This document shows, piece by piece, positions 1 to 7,613 of a stretch of DNA of 23,296 bases. The stretch's first letter is position 1; each line of letters opens with the position of its first letter. The stretch comes from Sphingobium sp. CCH11-B1 (GTDB taxonomy: Bacteria > Pseudomonadota > Alphaproteobacteria > Sphingomonadales > Sphingomonadaceae): contig NZ_LSJY01000177.1 in the NCBI RefSeq assembly GCF_001556865.1, forward strand, positions 1 through 23,296, written 5' to 3'. Position numbers and translations under genes: made by a program. Below the pieces are notes generated by a model, which had not been told where the DNA came from, ran no database searches, and saw only the letters and a list, made by a program, of their open reading frames with translations.

Positions 1-1
1 C

Positions 2-1345
2 ATCGACGCCCCGCCGCAGATCAAGATATTAAGTCCGGAACAGTCCCTCAGCATCGTGCAACCGGGGCAACGCAGCTGGAGCCCGGTCTTCGTAGCGACG
101 GACGATTATGGCGTCGCTCCCGTGGCGCGCCTGCGAGTCACGCTGGCCATGGGCGAAGGCGAAAATGTGCGCTTCACCGAGCGGGAAATCCCGATCAACG
201 GAATCGGTTCGACGAAGGAGCGCCGGTTCGCGCCCGCGCTTGCCTTTGGCCAATTTGGCTTTGTCGCCGGGGGCGACATGGTGGTGCAGCTCATTGTACG
301 CGACAATCGCGCGCCCGCGCCGCAGGAAATGCGCGGCCCCAGCCTGGTCCTGCGCTGGCCTTCCCCAAAGCAGCCCGAAAGCAGCGGCTTGACGGGCATG
401 GTGAACACCACCCTGCCGGCCTATTTCCGGAGCCAGCGGCAGATCATCATCGATGCCGAAGCGCTGATAAAGCAGCGGCGCGCGCTATCGGGCGATCGAT
501 ATCTCAAGCGTTCGACGGCGATCGGGGAAGATCAGCAAATCCTGCGCGGACGTTACAGCCAGTTCCTGGGCGGCGAAGAGAAAGGCGAACGGCAGCTGCC
601 CACAAGCGATGATCATACGGACGGCGACGGTCACGACCATGGCGATGGTCATACCGATGGCGACGGTCATGATCATGGCGGTGCCCCCGCCACGCCCTCG
701 GTCGGCTTTGGCGCGCCGGAAGACGTGCTGGCCGAATTCGGTCATCCCCATGACGATTCGCCCGCGTCCAGCCTGGCCCCTGAAACGCGGGCAATATTGA
801 AACAGGCGGTGGACGAGATGTGGCAGTCGGAGCGCGAACTGAAGCTCGGCCATCCGGATCTTGCGCTGCCTTACGCCTACAAAGCGCTGCGCTTCATCAA
901 GGAGGTGCAACAGGCGACCCGCGTCTTCCTGTCGCGCGTCGGGCCTGAGCTGCCGCCGATCGACCCCACTCGGCGCATGACAGGCAAGCGGGAGGGTATC
1001 GCCGGCGCAGCGCTCCCTGTGTTTCCGGTCGAGCGCAACGATGGTCCCGCTGCCGCCGCATGGCGCGCATTGGGGGACGGCCCCGATGCCATACCGGGCC
1101 CGATCGATCTCGGTCCGCTGGACAGGTGGGTTCGCGCCAGCGCCGCCAGAGTGCCGGACGCGCTTGCACTCAGTGGAGCGATCGACGCCGTTCGTCAGGA
1201 GCCCGGCTGCACAAGCTGCCGCGCGAAGCTGCGCGCTCTGCTGTGGACGACCATGGAAAGGCCGCTGGGGCAATCGATCCGTCGCGCGCCTCCGAATGAG
1301 TCCGGACGGCGTTATCTGCGCGCCATCCAGGATGGATCGCGATGA
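2..1345 (+). CDS. DUF4175-like envelope protein, 3' part (5' end outside window)
   Basis: The reading frame is already open at the window edge, so only the C-terminal ~447 residues are seen. The stretch VATDDYGVAPVARLRV matches the 'DDYGV' beta-sandwich segment typical of the DUF4175 family of large, low-complexity alphaproteobacterial envelope proteins; this is recognised from memory, not by search. The visible part is soluble, with no membrane segment. A His/Asp/Gly-rich linker (about 605-685) separates the sandwich region from a helical region rich in Arg, Glu and Ala. A CxxC pair (GCTSCR) lies near the C-terminus. The stop overlaps the next start as ATGA (1342-1345), which indicates translational coupling with the membrane protein downstream. 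In sphingomonads such genes usually sit in a MoxR/DUF58-type cluster, but that part would lie upstream of the window. The molecular function is unknown. Confidence 0.72.
   Translation: MDAPPQIKILSPEQSLSIVQPGQRSWSPVFVATDDYGVAPVARLRVTLAMGEGENVRFTEREIPINGIGSTKERRFAPALAFGQFGFVAGGDMVVQLIVRDNRAPAPQEMRGPSLVLRWPSPKQPESSGLTGMVNTTLPAYFRSQRQIIIDAEALIKQRRALSGDRYLKRSTAIGEDQQILRGRYSQFLGGEEKGERQLPTSDDHTDGDGHDHGDGHTDGDGHDHGGAPATPSVGFGAPEDVLAEFGHPHDDSPASSLAPETRAILKQAVDEMWQSERELKLGHPDLALPYAYKALRFIKEVQQATRVFLSRVGPELPPIDPTRRMTGKREGIAGAALPVFPVERNDGPAAAAWRALGDGPDAIPGPIDLGPLDRWVRASAARVPDALALSGAIDAVRQEPGCTSCRAKLRALLWTTMERPLGQSIRRAPPNESGRRYLRAIQDGSR
614..685 (+). repeat. 36-nt tandem duplication encoding a His/Asp/Gly repeat
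   Basis: Two adjacent in-frame 36-nt units (614-649 and 650-685) encode HTDGDGHDHGDG and HTDGDGHDHGGA. They differ mainly at third codon positions, so the peptide is better conserved than the DNA. His and Asp at alternate positions look like a metal-binding linker, but this is inference. Confidence 0.85.
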
Positions 1346-3132
1346 TCATGCAGTATCTTGTCGCTTTGATCGTCGGGATCGTCGCTGTTGTCGCCTGCCT
1401 TCGCTTGGTGATGTGGCATCGCCGCGCGACCCGAACCGGACAGGCTGCGCCGCGCAGGCTGGCCGCGCTGCTGGTCCTTCAGCCCTTGACATGCGCGCTG
1501 CTCTACTGCGCCCTGTTCCCACCAGCCGTGAGCGATGGCGCGCGTTTGTTGCGGGTGGCGACGGGGGGCACATCGTCCCTCGCCGCAGGTAGCCGGGAGC
1601 CATTCTTCACCCTGCCCGAGGCTTCGGCCGCCGGCGGAATAGGCGTCCCCGATCTCGGCACCGCCCTTCGCCGGCAACCGGGCGTTCAGACCGTCGAGGT
1701 CCTGGGTCAGGGTCTTACCCCACGCGATATCGACGCCCTGCCAGATGTCGCGTTGCGCTTCAGGCCGGGACGGCCGCCCGTTGGCATCATCGCCCTCTCG
1801 CCGCCGGGGACGGTCGCCCCGGGCGCGCGCTTCCTAGTGGGGGCCACGGTTTCCGAAGCGCGAGGAAGCATGATCGAATTGATCGATCCCGCCGGGCGCG
1901 TCACGGACCGGGGCGAACCTGACGCGGCGGGCCATGTCCTGCTCGCGGGTACGGCGCGCGCCGCAGGACCGGCGATCTTCACGCTGCGTCTGCGCAAGGA
2001 TGGCAGCCTCATCGATCAAGCGTCCGTCCCCGTCCTGGTGGAAGGCGTCAAGGCACCCAGGCTCCTCATCCTTGCCGGCGCGCCGGGGGCCGAAGTCAAA
2101 TTCCTGCGCCGCTGGGCGACCGACGCCGGCTATGACGTCACGACACAGATCAGCGCCGGCGGCGGCATAGTGTTGGGCGATGCGCCGGTGCGCCTGGATG
2201 CGGCGAGCCTTGGACGGTTCGATGCCGCGATCGTCGACGACCGGGTCTGGCCGGTGGCACGCGATGCGCTGATGACCGCCGTCCGGAGCGGCATGGGGCT
2301 GATACTGCATGCTGGCGGGCCGGCGGAGACGACCAGCATTGCTCAATGGCAAGCGCTGGGTTTCGATTTGAAGGGGACGACCCGGCTGGTGTCGCTGGCC
2401 TTGCCGGCGGCCCCGGCTGAACCGATTGCGCGCACCCGGCACGGCATCGCGAACGAAGATGTGCCGACCGACATCGCGTCGCCCGACGATGCCCTGCCCG
2501 ACGTCAGCCGACTTGATCGAGTGCCCGGCGGGACCGGCACGGTGCCGTTGCTGGACGATAATGGCGGTACTGGACTGGCGGCGTGGCGGCAGGCCGGGAT
2601 GGGACGCATCGCGCTGTTTACCGCGATCGACAGCTACGGCTTGATCCTGACCGGCCGGCGCGAACTGCATAATGACTGGTGGAGCGCTCTGCTGAATGCG
2701 GTATTGCGACCCGCCCCCCACACGGGGTTCGATCCCCATATGTCCTGGCAGGATGAACGCCTGACTCTGTGCGACTTGCAGGGTCCAGCGAGCGTGATCG
2801 CGCCGGACGGCAGGAAGGCGATGATGCTGCCCGTCCATGGCTGCGGCGCATATTGGCCGCGTGTTTCAGGCTTTCATCAGGTTCAAACGGGGGGGCAGAT
2901 GCGGATCTTCTACGTCCATCCCCGCAATGAATTGGGAGCGGCGCGGCAGATGCGGGATCGAACCGCCACGATGTTGCGTGCATCGGACGGATCGCCAAAT
3001 GCCAAGGCGCCCACCGGTGAGCGCGCGTCCCCCTGGATATGGTGGATCGGCTGGATGGCGGCGAGCCTGCTGCTGTGGTGGCTGGAGCGCAGCCGGCTGG
3101 GGCGGAAGGCCGTCCCTCAATCCGCCATGTAG
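1342..3132 (+). CDS. Membrane protein with predicted glutamine-amidotransferase-like domain
   Basis: 596 aa. Two N-terminal hydrophobic segments (about residues 3-23 and 42-60) and one near the C-terminus (about 563-582, rich in Trp and Leu, followed by basic residues) suggest a periplasmic domain anchored at both ends. Residues ~230-350 contain APRLLILAGAPGAEVKFLRRW and a later GMGLILHAGG, resembling the class-I glutamine-amidotransferase-like fold found in BatA/DUF4159-type membrane proteins. I see no convincing catalytic Cys-His-Glu triad, so it may be a structural or binding version. The start overlaps the upstream stop (ATGA), so it is probably made together with the DUF4175-like protein and may act with it in the envelope. 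The 3' end overlaps the convergent exoribonuclease gene by 16 nt. Function unknown. Confidence 0.7.
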   Translation: MIMQYLVALIVGIVAVVACLRLVMWHRRATRTGQAAPRRLAALLVLQPLTCALLYCALFPPAVSDGARLLRVATGGTSSLAAGSREPFFTLPEASAAGGIGVPDLGTALRRQPGVQTVEVLGQGLTPRDIDALPDVALRFRPGRPPVGIIALSPPGTVAPGARFLVGATVSEARGSMIELIDPAGRVTDRGEPDAAGHVLLAGTARAAGPAIFTLRLRKDGSLIDQASVPVLVEGVKAPRLLILAGAPGAEVKFLRRWATDAGYDVTTQISAGGGIVLGDAPVRLDAASLGRFDAAIVDDRVWPVARDALMTAVRSGMGLILHAGGPAETTSIAQWQALGFDLKGTTRLVSLALPAAPAEPIARTRHGIANEDVPTDIASPDDALPDVSRLDRVPGGTGTVPLLDDNGGTGLAAWRQAGMGRIALFTAIDSYGLILTGRRELHNDWWSALLNAVLRPAPHTGFDPHMSWQDERLTLCDLQGPASVIAPDGRKAMMLPVHGCGAYWPRVSGFHQVQTGGQMRIFYVHPRNELGAARQMRDRTATMLRASDGSPNAKAPTGERASPWIWWIGWMAASLLLWWLERSRLGRKAVPQSAM

Positions 3133-3566
3133 AAATCGCGCAGCGCCCGCGCGTCATGCAGGGCGTTGTGGGGTACACGGCTGTTGGCCGCGGCACTGAA
3201 ACCGGCCGCATTGATGAGTTCGAGACGCAGGCCGAAATCAACGCCCGCCATCTTGCCCGGTCCCGTCACCAGCAAAGCGCAGAAATGGGCGAGATCCTCC
3301 GGCCAGTCGGCGATGATGACGGGATCGCCGTCGCCTTCCAGATAGGCGGCGACATGATCGGCGGCCTCCACCCGATTGAGTTCAAGGTCGATGCCCGGCG
3401 GGACATGGCGCAAATAAGGTATGACATGCTTGGCGACCCACGGCTCGATCTCGTCCGGCAGGGGCAGGGAAACGTAGAATTCCTGATCGCCATGTTCCGG
3501 AACCAGCGCGACGCTGATCAGCGTGCCGCCGAAACCGTTGAATTCCGTATCGAGAAAATACCGCAT
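3117..3566 (-). CDS. DEDDh-type 3'-5' exoribonuclease (Rv2179c-like)
   Basis: 149 aa from the chosen start. The N-terminus MRYFLDTEFNGFGG holds the first DEDD motif (D-x-E), a middle segment reads IIADWPEDLAHF, and HNALHDARALRDF near the end supplies the His and last Asp of a DEDDh active site. These are the marks of the short RNase T/Rv2179c-like exoribonucleases, which use two metal ions to trim RNA 3' ends in the cytoplasm. The frame continues 25 codons further upstream to 3641, but homologues, as I recall them, begin at MRYFLDTE, so I start at 3566. No strong Shine-Dalgarno precedes it. The start faces the spermidine-synthase-like gene across ~130 nt, and the 3' end overlaps the membrane-protein gene. 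Confidence 0.82.
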   Translation of the reverse strand: MRYFLDTEFNGFGGTLISVALVPEHGDQEFYVSLPLPDEIEPWVAKHVIPYLRHVPPGIDLELNRVEAADHVAAYLEGDGDPVIIADWPEDLAHFCALLVTGPGKMAGVDFGLRLELINAAGFSAAANSRVPHNALHDARALRDFYMAD

Positions 3567-3694
3567 GTACGAATGACTGTCTGCTCGCGAGGGAAGGATT
3601 ATGTCGTCGGGAGCCTGTAGCATTTGCGTGGAGGAAGCCAAGCTGCCATGCGCCTGACGGCTGGCGGCAGGCCGGCGGATGGAAGGACAGGGTG

Positions 3695-4366
3695 ATGATC
3701 CCGCGGGAATATCTCGGTTCGGCTCAGGTGCCGGGCGGTCAGGAACTGAAGCTCTACCGGCGTGGCACGGATCATATGATCGTTCTCGACCGCAACGAAC
3801 TGATGAGCAGCCGCATGAGCGGTTCGGAAAAGCAGCTGGCGCTCATGACGATCGACCGGTTGAAGGGACGCACGGCGCCGCATCTGCTGGTCGGCGGATA
3901 TGGCATGGGCTTCACCCTGCGCGCGGCGCTCGGCGCTCTCGACGGGGCGGCCGGCGTGACGGTGGCCGAACTTGTGCCGGAAATCATCGAATGGGCGCGT
4001 GGGCCGATGGTCGAATTGATGGCCGGATGCCTGGACGATCCGCGCGTCACCCTGCTGATCGAGGATGTGGTGCCGGTTATTGGCCGGGCGCGCGCCACCT
4101 ATGACGCGATCCTGCTGGACGTCGACAATGGGCCGGACGGGCTGACGGCGGCGGCGAACGACCGGCTTTACTCGGCGGCGGGTCTGGAGGCGGCAAAGGC
4201 AGCGCTGAAATCCGGCGGCATATTGGCGGTGTGGTCTGCGGGATCGGACGACGCCTTCACCCGCCGCCTTCGCAATGCGGGGTTCCTGGTCGACGAAGTG
4301 GCAGTGAAGGCGCGCGACAATGGCAAGGGACCACGCCATGTCATCTGGTTCGCGCAGAAGCGGTGA
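3695..4366 (+). CDS. Spermidine-synthase-like SAM-dependent protein
   Basis: 223 aa with a Rossmann methyltransferase fold. Motif I is LLVGGYGMGFTLRAAL, the acidic strand-2 end is VTVAELVPEIIEWARG, and the strand-4 motif is YDAILLDVDNGPDG. This order matches the spermine/spermidine synthase superfamily, but the protein lacks the usual N-terminal beta domain length (~280-300 aa in SpeE). It may be a methyltransferase or an aminopropyltransferase-like protein of unknown substrate. GGAAGGA at 3681-3687 stands 7 nt before ATG 3695; a GTG at 3692 is also in frame but poorly spaced. It is convergent with dnaE2, with 10 nt between the stops. Confidence 0.75.
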   Translation: MIPREYLGSAQVPGGQELKLYRRGTDHMIVLDRNELMSSRMSGSEKQLALMTIDRLKGRTAPHLLVGGYGMGFTLRAALGALDGAAGVTVAELVPEIIEWARGPMVELMAGCLDDPRVTLLIEDVVPVIGRARATYDAILLDVDNGPDGLTAAANDRLYSAAGLEAAKAALKSGGILAVWSAGSDDAFTRRLRNAGFLVDEVAVKARDNGKGPRHVIWFAQKR

Positions 4367-4376
4367 GCCCGTAGTT

Positions 4377-7300
4377 TCAATGAAAATCGCGCGATTTTGG
4401 TAGTATTCGCACGTCCCTGGGGTGCCTTCGCGGCGACGGCGCGGCGCGGGGGTGGCCCGGATGGGTGACTTCGTCGCTGCGGCTCATCGGCTGTTCCTGC
4501 AGCCAGTCGAGCGCTCCGCTGGCATCCGTCACCCGGTCGACCATCAGGTGCACCACTTCCTCCTTGCTGCGCTGGACCGTCCCGTCAATCAGCATCAGGC
4601 GCGACGCCATCACCGCGCGCCGCTGCTTCTCCATCTCCCGCGCCCATAACAGAGCGTTGACGATCCCGCTTTCATCCTCGATCGTGATGAAGACCGCATT
4701 GCCCTTGCCCGGCCGCTGGCGGATCAGGACGACACCTGCCACCCGCACCTTCGCACCATCCTTCGCCGCATTGACCGCCGCGCAGTCGATCACGCCATGA
4801 CGCGCGAAGCGCCTGCGCAGAAACTGCATGGGATGGCCCTTCAGTGACAGGCGATGGGTCTGGTAATCGATCGCGACTTCTTCCGACAAGGGCATGGGCG
4901 GCAAGGCGGCATCCGGCTCTCGCCCCAGTTCAGGAAGGTCTTGCGCGGCGAAGAGCGGCAATTGCATCGGCGGCACGCGTCGCGCCTCCCACCCTGCCTC
5001 ACGCCGGTTTTGCCCTATGGAGCGCAGCGCGTCCGCATCCGCCAGCAAATGCAGCGCCCGCGCCGGCATGCCGGCCCGCCGCGCCAGATCCTCCATGTCG
5101 CGCACAGGGCTCGCTTCCCGCGTCGAGACCAGCGCCCTGGCCCATTCCTCGCGGAAGCCGTCGATCCGGTCGAAGCCAAGGCGCAACACCCGTTCGCCCT
5201 CCAGCCTACTGTACCAATGGCTCGCCTGGACATCGATGGGGCGCACTTCCACGCCATGCTCCTGCGCATCGCGCACCAGTTGCGCCGGGGCATAGAAGCC
5301 CATTGGCTGGCTGTTGAGCAGCGCGCAGGTGAAGACGGCGGGATAATGGCATTTCAACCAGGAGGAGATATAGGCGAGCCAGCCAAACGCCTGCGCATGG
5401 CTTTCGGGGAAGCCATATTCGCCAAAGCCCTTGATCTGCTCGAAGCAGCGTTCCGCGAAATCCAGTGGATAGCCCCGGCCGGTCATGCCGCCGATGAACT
5501 TCTCCTGCCATTTGTGCATGTCGCCACGATTGCGGAAGGTCGCCATCGAGCGGCGCAGGCCATCGGCTTCCTCCGGCGTGAACCTGGCGGCGACGATCGC
5601 GAGCCGCATCGCCTGTTCCTGGAACAGGGGCACGCCCCTGGTCTTTTCCAGCACTTCCTTCAATTCGAAAGGATGATCCGGTGGGCCGGGATAATCGGGA
5701 GATTCCTCCCCAGCCCTGCGCCGCAGATAGGGATGCACCATGCCGCCCTGGATCGGCCCCGGCCGCACGATCGCGACCTGGATAACGAGATCGTAAAGTT
5801 CCTTGGGCTTCATCCGCGGCAGCATCGCGATCTGGGCGCGGCTTTCGACCTGGAAAGTGCCGATGCTGTCGCCCTTCTGGAGCATGGCGTAAGTCGCCTG
5901 ATCCTCTTTCGGCACCCTGTCCAGCGTCAGATCGCCCAGCCCATGCGCCCGCATCAGGTCGAAACTCTTGCGGATCGCCGTCAGCATGCCGAGCGCCAGA
6001 ACGTCCACCTTCATCAGCTTGAGCGTTTCAAGATCGTCCTTGTCCCATTCGATGAAGGTACGGTCAGGCATCGCGCCATTGTGGATCGGCACCAGTTCAT
6101 CGAGCCTGCCCTGGCTCAGCACGAAACCGCCCACATGCTGGGACAGGTGGCGGGGAAATTCGTAGAGCCGATCCGCCATCTCGCGCAGCCGGGCGAGTTC
6201 GGGATTGGCGGGATCGAATCCCGCCTCCGCGACCCGGCTTTCGGGCAGTCCCTCGCCGCCCCAGCCCCATACCGTGCCGGACAAGCGGGCCGTCACATCC
6301 TCCGTCAGGCCCAACGCCTTGCCCACTTCGCGCACCGCGCTACGCTGGCGATAGCGAATGACGGTCGCGGCGATGCCCGCCCGGTCGCGCGTGTAGCGGC
6401 GGTAGATATATTGCATCACCTCCTCGCGCCGCTCATGTTCGAAATCGACGTCGATATCGGGCGGTTCGCTGCGCTGTTCGGTCAGGAAGCGGGAGAAGAG
6501 CAGTTGCTGTTCGACCGGATCGATCGGCGTCACGCCCAGTAAATAGCAGACGAGCGAATTGGCGGCGGACCCACGCCCCTGGCACAGGATCGGCGGATCG
6601 AGGCTGCGGGCATAGGCGACGATGTCGTGAACGGTCAGGAAATAATAGGCATAGTTTTTCAGGCGGATCAGGTCGAACTCTTCCTTCAGCGTCTCACGGT
6701 AACGCGGCGGCAGACCGTCGGCAAATTTCTCCTTCGCCTTCTCCTGCACCAGATGCTCCAGCCAGTCCTGCGGCTCCCACCCGTCCGGCACAGGCTCATG
6801 GGGATATTCATATTCCAGCTGGTCCAGCGTGAAGCCGATGCAGGCGAACAGATCCTGCGTGGCGGCAATCGCTTCGGGGCAGGCAGTGAACAGCCGCGTC
6901 ATTTCCTGCGGGCTTTTAAGGTGCCGTTCGGCGTTGGCGGCAAGGCGGCGTCCGGCCGTCTGCACCGTCAGCCCTTCGCGGATGCAGGTCAGCACATCCT
7001 GCATCGGCCTATCGTCGACTTCGGCATACAGCGCGTCGTTGGTGGCGATCAGCGGCACTTCGCATCGCGCCGCCAGTGCCTTGCGCCTTGCCAGCATGCG
7101 CGCGTCGCGTCCCTCCCGGTGCATCGTCGCGGCGAGCCAGAGGTGGGGCGTGGCTTCCTTCAACCGTGTCAGCAGACCGGCATCACCGTCCATCGCGATC
7201 AGCGCCATGTCCTGCGCATGGTCTATCAGGTCGCTCAGGATCAGTTCGCATTCGCCCTTGACCGTGCGGCGATTGCCCAGCGTCAGGAGGCGCGTAAGCC

Positions 7301-7613
7301 TTCCCCAGCCGAACCGCGTCCTTGGGTAGGCGACGATGTCGGGTGTTCCGTCAGCAAAGACCAGCCGCGCGCCGACGACCAGGCGCATCCCCGCGGCCAG
7401 TTGCCCCAGTTCCTTGATCGCCCGATGCGCGCGCACCACCCCGGCCACACTGTTGCGGTCGGCAATGCCAAGACCGGTCATCTTCAGATGCGCCGCCTGT
7501 TGCACCATGATCTGGGGATGGGACGCGCCGCGAAGGAAGCTGAAATTGGTCGCCGCGACGACTTCCCCGAACGGCGGCGTCGGCGCTTTCCCCTTCGCTT
7601 CTGCCGCGGTCAT
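4377..7613 (-). CDS. dnaE2: Error-prone DNA polymerase DnaE2 (ImuC)
   Basis: 1078 aa, normal for ImuC. It is a C-family DNA polymerase that copies past lesions during SOS-induced mutagenesis, working with ImuA and ImuB. Domain order: PHP domain from the N-terminus (FSFLRGASHP), palm with PDIDVDFEHERREE (D386, D388 and D390; the last two match the catalytic pair of Pol III alpha), fingers and helix-hairpin-helix, then a C-terminal OB fold (VRVAGVVLIRQRPGKGNAVF). The end, ILPKSRDFH, is the usual DnaE2 tail. The frame is open for 53 codons upstream, but those lie inside imuB. The start at 7613 gives MTAAEAKGKAPTPPFGEVVAATN and overlaps the imuB stop as ATGA (7610-7613), so the two are translationally coupled. 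Expression should follow the LexA box before imuA. Confidence 0.96.
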   Translation of the reverse strand: MTAAEAKGKAPTPPFGEVVAATNFSFLRGASHPQIMVQQAAHLKMTGLGIADRNSVAGVVRAHRAIKELGQLAAGMRLVVGARLVFADGTPDIVAYPRTRFGWGRLTRLLTLGNRRTVKGECELILSDLIDHAQDMALIAMDGDAGLLTRLKEATPHLWLAATMHREGRDARMLARRKALAARCEVPLIATNDALYAEVDDRPMQDVLTCIREGLTVQTAGRRLAANAERHLKSPQEMTRLFTACPEAIAATQDLFACIGFTLDQLEYEYPHEPVPDGWEPQDWLEHLVQEKAKEKFADGLPPRYRETLKEEFDLIRLKNYAYYFLTVHDIVAYARSLDPPILCQGRGSAANSLVCYLLGVTPIDPVEQQLLFSRFLTEQRSEPPDIDVDFEHERREEVMQYIYRRYTRDRAGIAATVIRYRQRSAVREVGKALGLTEDVTARLSGTVWGWGGEGLPESRVAEAGFDPANPELARLREMADRLYEFPRHLSQHVGGFVLSQGRLDELVPIHNGAMPDRTFIEWDKDDLETLKLMKVDVLALGMLTAIRKSFDLMRAHGLGDLTLDRVPKEDQATYAMLQKGDSIGTFQVESRAQIAMLPRMKPKELYDLVIQVAIVRPGPIQGGMVHPYLRRRAGEESPDYPGPPDHPFELKEVLEKTRGVPLFQEQAMRLAIVAARFTPEEADGLRRSMATFRNRGDMHKWQEKFIGGMTGRGYPLDFAERCFEQIKGFGEYGFPESHAQAFGWLAYISSWLKCHYPAVFTCALLNSQPMGFYAPAQLVRDAQEHGVEVRPIDVQASHWYSRLEGERVLRLGFDRIDGFREEWARALVSTREASPVRDMEDLARRAGMPARALHLLADADALRSIGQNRREAGWEARRVPPMQLPLFAAQDLPELGREPDAALPPMPLSEEVAIDYQTHRLSLKGHPMQFLRRRFARHGVIDCAAVNAAKDGAKVRVAGVVLIRQRPGKGNAVFITIEDESGIVNALLWAREMEKQRRAVMASRLMLIDGTVQRSKEEVVHLMVDRVTDASGALDWLQEQPMSRSDEVTHPGHPRAAPSPRRHPRDVRILPKSRDFH
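4383..4398. other. 16-bp perfect palindrome at the 3' end of dnaE2
   Basis: AAAATCGCGCGATTTT is a perfect inverted repeat without a loop. It lies in the last codons of dnaE2 (Lys-Ser-Arg-Asp-Phe) and 17 nt past the stop of the convergent gene. It could form a hairpin in either transcript and slow readthrough, but the conserved protein tail alone may explain it. Confidence 0.4.

Noticed and set aside
1834..2838. Minus-strand open frame of 334 codons within the membrane-protein gene
   Set aside because: The plus frame is coupled to its neighbour and has membrane segments at both ends; the minus frame looks like a shadow.
4854..6542. Long open frame (562 codons) on the plus strand opposite dnaE2
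   Set aside because: It is antisense to a clearly coding, highly conserved gene in GC-rich DNA, and its translation shows no family features.
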